DNA from: Brucella pseudintermedia
GTDB lineage: Bacteria > Pseudomonadota > Alphaproteobacteria > Rhizobiales > Rhizobiaceae
Length of the DNA: 64,000 nucleotides
Reading direction: 5' to 3' (one strand)
NCBI RefSeq assembly: GCF_042697365.1
Contig: NZ_CP137604.1
The notes under the pieces were generated by a model. It did not search any database and was not told the DNA's origin. It saw only the letters and a list, made by a program, of their open reading frames with translations. Each line of letters starts with the position of its first letter. The stretch's first letter is position 1. Both the position numbers and the translations under genes were made by a program. Below, in pieces: positions 59,758 to 64,000 of this stretch.

Positions 59758-61163
59758 TTCCACTCGCGAATGTCGACGAAATGTCCGGCAATCGCGGCAG
59801 CGGCGGCCATGGCAGGCGACACGAGATGCGTGCGGCCCTTGAAGCCCTGACGGCCTTCGAAATTGCGATTCGAGGTGGAAGCGCAACGTTCTCCCGGCTT
59901 CAGGCGATCATCATTCATGGCAAGGCACATCGAACAGCCAGGCTCGCGCCAGTCGAAGCCGGCTTCGATGAAGATCTTGTCGAGACCTTCAGCTTCCGCC
60001 TGCTCCTTCACCAGACCGGAGCCAGGCACGATCATCGCGCTCACACCGGCGGCGACCTTCTTGCCTGCGGCCATGCGCGCAGCGTCGCGAAGGTCCTCAA
60101 TGCGGCCATTGGTGCAGGAGCCGATGAACACCCGGTCAATCTTGATATCGGTCATCTTGGTGCCGGGCTTCAGGCCCATATAATCAAGAGCACGCCACTT
60201 CGATGCACGCTTGGTCTCGTCCTTGATCTCGTCTGGATTCGGAACGATGTCGGTAACGAAGACCACGTCTTCCGGCGAGGAGCCCCAGGACACGACCGGC
60301 GAAATCTTGGCAGCGTCGAGTTCGACGATCTTGTCAAAATGCGCGCCTTCGTCCGAATGCAGCGTCTTCCAGTAGGAAATCGCCTGTTCCAGCGCTTCGC
60401 CCTTCGGCGCGCGCGGCTTGTCCTTGATATAGGCAAAGGTCGTTTCGTCCGGCGCGATCAGGCCAGCACGGGCACCGCCCTCAATCGACATGTTGCAGAC
60501 CGTCATGCGGCCTTCCATCGAGAGCGAGCGAATGGCATCGCCCGCATATTCGATCACATAGCCGGTACCGCCAGCAGTACCGATCTCGCCAATGATGGCA
60601 AGCGTGATGTCCTTGGCAGTGACGCCAGGCGCCAGCTTGCCATTCACGCGCACCAGCATGTTCTTCGCTTTTTTCTGGATGAGCGTCTGGGTTGCCAGAA
60701 CGTGCTCGACCTCGGAGGTGCCGATACCGTGCGCCAGCGAACCGAAAGCGCCGTGCGTGGAGGTGTGGCTGTCGCCGCATACGATGGTCATGCCGGGCAG
60801 CGTAAAGCCCTGTTCCGGCCCGACGATGTGTACGACGCCCTGACGCCGGTCACGCTCGGAATAATATTCGACGCCGAAATCGGCGGCATTCTTGGCCAGA
60901 GCCTCGACCTGAATGCGGCTTTCCTCGTTCTTGATACCGTTGATGCGGTCCGGCGAGGTCGGAACATTGTGATCGACAACCGCCAGCGTCTTTTCAGGAT
61001 GGCGCACCTTGCGGCCAGCCATGCGCAGGCCTTCGAAAGCCTGTGGGCTCGTCACTTCGTGCACAAGATGGCGATCAATATAAAGGAGGCAGGTTCCGTC
61101 TTCCTGCTGATCCACTACATGGTCGTCCCAGATCTTGTCATAAAGTGTACGCGGCGCGCTCAT
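59754..61163 (-). CDS. leuC: 3-isopropylmalate dehydratase large subunit
   Basis: LeuC with LeuD isomerises 2- to 3-isopropylmalate in leucine synthesis. The 469-residue aconitase-family protein has the [4Fe-4S] cysteines in [13 protein letters not shown] (about 350) and CSMCLAMN (about 409 and 412), plus [38 protein letters not shown] around 100-145. leuD is not adjacent, which is common in Rhizobiales. It lies 210 bases after rplS on the same strand, with a terminator between. Confidence 0.97.
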   Translation of the reverse strand: [469 protein letters not shown]

Positions 61164-61325
61164 TGCGGGAGGTCCTTTGAATAGTTCTTAAACTTGGCTG
61201 TCATATGCACCCGCCATCGCGCTTCGTCAAGAAACTGAAACCGCAACAGGGTGTCGCAGTAACATTCTTGCGAAATGCTGGCAGAATTATGCAATATGTT
61301 ACGCAGGTCTTTGCTTTTGGCAAAT

Positions 61326-61353
61326 AAAAAAGGCGACCCGAAGGCCGCCTTTT
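61326..61353 (-). terminator. Terminator of rplS
   Basis: On the minus strand AAAAGGCG (61353-61346) pairs with CGCCTTTT (61335-61328) around a ten-base loop, followed by TTTATTTG. It lies 20 bases after the rplS stop. Confidence 0.88.
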
Positions 61354-61373
61354 CAAACAGGGTATCATAAAGC

Positions 61374-61808
61374 TTATTCAGCAGCCTTGGCGGCTTCCGC
61401 CTTGGCAGCGGCAGCCTTGTCGGCTTCGCGCTCGGCCTTGGTGCGGTTGTCTTTCTTTTCAGCGATACGGGCAGCCTTACCCGTGAGGCCACGCAGGTAG
61501 TAAAGCTTCGCGCGACGAACCTTGCCGCGGCGAACCAGTTCAACGCCCTCGACGATCGGGGAGTAAACCGGGAATACGCGCTCTACGCCTTCGCCGTAGG
61601 AAATCTTGCGAACGGTGAAGTTTTCATTGAGGCCAGCGCCGGAACGGGCGATGCAGACGCCTTCATAGGCCTGCACGCGGGTACGCGTACCTTCGGTAAC
61701 GCGAACCTGAACGCGAACCGTGTCGCCCGGCTGGAAATCTGGAAGCTTGCGCTTTTCTTCGATCTTTGCTGCCTGTTCGGCTTCAAGCTGACGAATGATA
61801 TCGGTCAT
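61374..61808 (-). CDS. rplS: 50S ribosomal protein L19
   Basis: L19 lies at the 30S-50S interface of the ribosome. The 144-residue protein has the core LPDFQPGDTVRVQVRVTEGTRTRVQAYEGVCIARSGAGLNENFTVRKISYGEGVERVFP and RRAKLYYLRGLTGKAARIAEK, then an Ala/Lys/Glu-rich tail (about 120-144) typical of alphaproteobacteria. GAAGGAGAAAG precedes the ATG. Usual partners rpsP-rimM-trmD are not in the window. It is divergent from the NCS1 permease gene. Confidence 0.97.
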   Translation of the reverse strand: MTDIIRQLEAEQAAKIEEKRKLPDFQPGDTVRVQVRVTEGTRTRVQAYEGVCIARSGAGLNENFTVRKISYGEGVERVFPVYSPIVEGVELVRRGKVRRAKLYYLRGLTGKAARIAEKKDNRTKAEREADKAAAAKAEAAKAAE

Positions 61809-62105
61809 CGTCTTTCTCCTTCTGAATTCTTCTCAAACAGTCAGAGCGCTCTGCACTTGCCACCAAGCTATCCTTGGCCCTGTGGCTATGCCCTCAAATT
61901 CAGGCAGGAGCGGTACACCATTTATTGGTTTTGGATGTCGGTATTTCCCGAACCCGCAGGCACATACAGCATCACGACCGCTTTGTCACGCCCTGTCAGA
62001 AATTTTCGTAGTCATCAGGCACAAGCCTGTGTCAGAATTATCGTCAACAATAAAAGCTTAAATCGTAATCAACTTTCAAAGTTGTTGCTAAAAAAAGGGG
62101 ACAGC
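61809..62105. other. Intergenic region between rplS and NCS1 permease gene
   Basis: A 297-base gap between divergent genes. It must hold the rplS promoter and the permease promoter. The 62000-62100 end is AT-rich (AATAAAAGCTTAAATCG) and AAAAAAGGGGACAGC is the permease ribosome site. I checked for a thiamine or other known riboswitch and did not see one. Confidence 0.5.
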
Positions 62106-63569
62106 ATGACAATCAAGAATCCATCGCGCGCTTTATATAATGAGGATCTGGCGCCGGCCGAAGAGCGCAAATGGGGCGCCTTCAGCATTTTCAACGTGTG
62201 GACGTCGGATGTTCACAGCCTCTGGGGCTATTATCTGGCCGCAAGCCTGTTTCTTCTATGCGGCAGTTTCCTGAACTTCTTTATTGCGATCGGTGCGGGA
62301 TCGCTGGTCATCTTCTTCCTGATGACGCTGGTCGGCAATGCCGGCGTGCGGACGGGCGTGCCTTTCCCGGTGCTCGCGCGCGCATCCTTCGGCACGTTCG
62401 GAGCCAATTTTCCAGCCCTCGTGCGCGGTGTCGTCGCCTGTTTCTGGTATGGCGCACAGACAGCCGCGGCCTCCGGCGCCATCGTGGCGCTGCTTATCCG
62501 CAACGAAAGCATGCTGTCCTTCCACCAGAACAGCCATCTGCTCGGCCACTCGACGCTGGAAGTCATATGCTATGTTCTGGTTTGGGCAGCCCAGCTTCTC
62601 ATCATCCAGCGCGGCATGGAAACCGTTCGCCGGTTTCAGGACTGGGCCGGTCCGGCAGTCTGGATCATGATGCTTATTCTCGCTGTCTATCTGGTCATCA
62701 AGGCCGGTACATTCTCATTCGGCAGCGAAATTCCGCGCGATGTGCTTCTCGAAAAAACGAAAGATGCAGGCGTTACCGGCGAGCCTGGTTCCTTCGCGGC
62801 CCTTGCTGCGGTTGCAGCCACGTGGATCACCTATTTTGCCGCACTTTACCTGAACTTCTGCGACTTCTCGCGCTATGCCAAGGACGAAGCATCCTTGCGG
62901 CGCGGCAATCTTTGGGGCCTGCCGGTCAATCTTCTGGCCTTCTGCCTTGTCGCAGGCGTCACCACCACCGCTGCCTTCACAGTTTATGGCGAAGTCCTGC
63001 TTCATCCCGACCAGATTTCGGCAAAGTTCGATAGCTGGTTCCTTGCACTGCTTGCCGCGCTGACTTTCACCGTCGCCACGCTCGGCATCAACGTGGTTGC
63101 GAACTTCGTTTCCGCGGCCTTCGACTTTTCCAACACATTCCCGCAGAAAATCTCCTTCAAGCGGGGCGGTGTCATCGCGGCGCTGATCGCACTGTTCCTC
63201 TATCCGTTCGCACCGTGGGAAACCGGCGCCGCCCAATTCGTCAACTTCCTCGGCTCCACAATGGGCCCGATCTTCGGCATCATGATGGTCGATTACTATC
63301 TGCTGCGTCGCGGACAGTTGAATGTGGCTGATCTTTATCAGGAAAACGGTGAGTTCCGGTTCCAGAATGGCTGGCACGTCAAGGCTTTCATCGCTTTTGC
63401 AATCGGTGCCTTGTTCTCATCCGTGCTGCCGATGGCCACCAATCTTCTGCCGAGCTGGTGGGCGACCTATGGCTGGTTCTTCGGCGTGGGCATTGGTGGC
63501 GGCGTCTATTTCGTGTTGCGTAGATCGCATACAGAACTTCGCAGTCCGGCAAGTCAGCATTCTGCCTGA
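62106..63569 (+). CDS. NCS1 family nucleobase:cation symporter
   Basis: A 487-residue permease with about twelve helices of the NCS1 family (uracil, allantoin, hydantoin or cytosine). It has NEDLAPAEERKWGAFSIFNVWTSDVHSLWGYYLAAS (about 12-48), GIFGVRTG-like GNAGVRTGVPFPVLARASFGTFGANFPALVRGVVACFWYGAQTA, and LNFCDFSRYAKD. Substrate cannot be fixed, but no catabolic genes lie alongside. Start at 62106 has a good GGGG ribosome site; codons upstream to 61857 are not coding. Confidence 0.93.
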   Translation: MTIKNPSRALYNEDLAPAEERKWGAFSIFNVWTSDVHSLWGYYLAASLFLLCGSFLNFFIAIGAGSLVIFFLMTLVGNAGVRTGVPFPVLARASFGTFGANFPALVRGVVACFWYGAQTAAASGAIVALLIRNESMLSFHQNSHLLGHSTLEVICYVLVWAAQLLIIQRGMETVRRFQDWAGPAVWIMMLILAVYLVIKAGTFSFGSEIPRDVLLEKTKDAGVTGEPGSFAALAAVAATWITYFAALYLNFCDFSRYAKDEASLRRGNLWGLPVNLLAFCLVAGVTTTAAFTVYGEVLLHPDQISAKFDSWFLALLAALTFTVATLGINVVANFVSAAFDFSNTFPQKISFKRGGVIAALIALFLYPFAPWETGAAQFVNFLGSTMGPIFGIMMVDYYLLRRGQLNVADLYQENGEFRFQNGWHVKAFIAFAIGALFSSVLPMATNLLPSWWATYGWFFGVGIGGGVYFVLRRSHTELRSPASQHSA

Positions 63570-63581
63570 TAAAAAGAGACG

Positions 63582-63610
63582 AAAATGCCCGGCATCTGCC
63601 GGGCATTTTT
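63582..63610 (+). terminator. Terminator of the NCS1 permease gene
   Basis: AAATGCCCGGC (63583-63593) pairs perfectly with GCCGGGCATTT (63598-63608) around ATCT, followed by TTATTT, 13 bases after the permease stop. Confidence 0.9.
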
Positions 63611-63638
63611 ATTTAGAGCGCATCCTAACAAGACATTG

Positions 63639-63671
63639 GAGCGCCGATCTGATCCAATCAGATGGGCGCTC
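63639..63671. repeat. Inverted repeat at the DUF4260 gene end
   Basis: GAGCGCC (63639-63645) and GGCGCTC (63665-63671) flank CTGAT/ATCAG (about 63650-63663), giving a long hairpin GAGCGCCGATCTGAT...ATCAGATGGGCGCTC. This is another intergenic palindrome type of the Brucella group. Its right end supplies the first base of the DUF4260 stop codon. Confidence 0.7.
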
Positions 63672-64000
63672 TAACGGCCAATCCGGCCCAGATGCGTATC
63701 CTGAAATCCTGATCCATATTTGAGACCGAAGCCGAGTGCACGGTCGACGCCGATATGCACGGCCCAGATCAGCGCAATTGCAAGGCAGAGCGGCCAGTTC
63801 ATGGCCCAGCCAAGCACTGCCACCAACACCACGCCGATCCAGCTATGAGCAATATTATAGACGACCGCGCCTGTACGCGGTCCCCTCATATAGCCGAAGA
63901 ACGAAAGATCCGGCGCAGGGATGAGGATAGCGAAGATCCACCAGCTTGCGCCACTGACCCAATAGGCTCCAAGCGCCAGCAGCGCGAGGGAAAGACTTTC
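63671..64000 (-). CDS. DUF4260 family membrane protein, partial
   Basis: The gene runs off the right edge; about 109 codons are visible, ending in LKYGSGFQDTHLGRIGR. Four hydrophobic segments, WWIFAILIPAPDLSFFGYMRGPRTGAVVYNIAHSW in the first part, and ALIWAVHIGVDRALGFGLKYG at the end match DUF4260, a small integral membrane family of unknown function. Only the first few residues should be missing. The ATG at 63889 seen in this frame is internal, not the start. It is convergent with the NCS1 permease gene. Confidence 0.85.
   Translation of the reverse strand, partial: ESLSLALLALGAYWVSGASWWIFAILIPAPDLSFFGYMRGPRTGAVVYNIAHSWIGVVLVAVLGWAMNWPLCLAIALIWAVHIGVDRALGFGLKYGSGFQDTHLGRIGR

Noticed and set aside
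59502..61184. A 560-codon plus-strand frame antisense to leuC
   Set aside because: Antisense shadow of leuC, with a composition unlike a real protein.
1..64000. tRNA, rRNA, CRISPR arrays, integrases or IS elements
   Set aside because: I looked in every intergenic gap and saw no cloverleaf sequence, no direct-repeat array with spacers and no transposase frame. A weak tRNA could be missed by eye; tRNAscan-SE would settle it.

Overview
The window is about 64 kb of chromosomal DNA from an alphaproteobacterium of the order Hyphomicrobiales, most likely the Brucella/Ochrobactrum lineage. This rests on high-GC codon use, typical alphaproteobacterial gene neighbourhoods (tlpA/argH/lptM/lysA/TIGR02302/hpt; hemC/hemD/mitofilin-like/hemY; tsaD/gpsA/YciI/EVE; sdhCDAB), an L19 with an Ala/Lys-rich tail, a CenR-type response regulator, CtrA-type TTAA-N7-TTAA boxes at division genes, and small intergenic palindromes of the kind common in Brucellaceae. 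The assignment is from recognition, not from a search. About 65 protein genes fill nearly all of it. I saw no tRNA, rRNA, IS element, integrase or CRISPR array; this is mostly a housekeeping region.

Layout: 1-1.5 kb etfB-etfA (etfA cut by the left edge). 1.7-3.6 kb queCDE for 7-deazaguanine synthesis, with a convincing preQ1-I riboswitch over the queC ribosome binding site. 3.6-8.4 kb PduO-type cobalamin adenosyltransferase, HIG1-like protein, SDR, YihY, EamA, YaiI and LysE proteins. 8.5-15.5 kb tlpA divergent from argH-lptM-lysA, then a DUF4175-type membrane protein and hpt. 15.6-19.7 kb methyltransferase, hisC, tyrC-like, DUF2125. 20-26 kb ChaC, YggT, ppa, an acyltransferase, YdcF and ftsEX. 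26.1-26.8 kb is the one poorly coding, AT-richer patch, with an orphan spanin-like lipoprotein. 26.8-29.5 kb aqpZ, MFS exporter, TerB.

29.6-34.4 kb hemC-hemD-mitofilin-like-hemY. 34.5-38.0 kb tsaD-gpsA, YciI, EVE and an ETFB-type lysine methyltransferase. 38.0-44.9 kb a MocR regulator divergent from a DMT exporter, an NCS2 permease, a YkuD protein, CenR plus a stand-alone cyclic-nucleotide-binding protein, and xthA. 45-51 kb lolA, ftsK, amtB and tesB. 51-57 kb a UbiH-family hydroxylase, OsmC, VOC and sdhCDAB. 57-64 kb GNAT, a small secreted protein, a GGDEF enzyme, leuC, rplS, an NCS1 permease and a cut DUF4260 gene.

The most interesting signals are regulatory: the preQ1 riboswitch, perfect CtrA boxes ahead of both ftsE and ftsK, a palindrome abutting the MocR start codon, and a multi-hairpin leader ahead of the NCS2 gene. 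The window also carries both EtfB and the methyltransferase family known to modify it. I did not find evidence for a wholly new multi-gene system.
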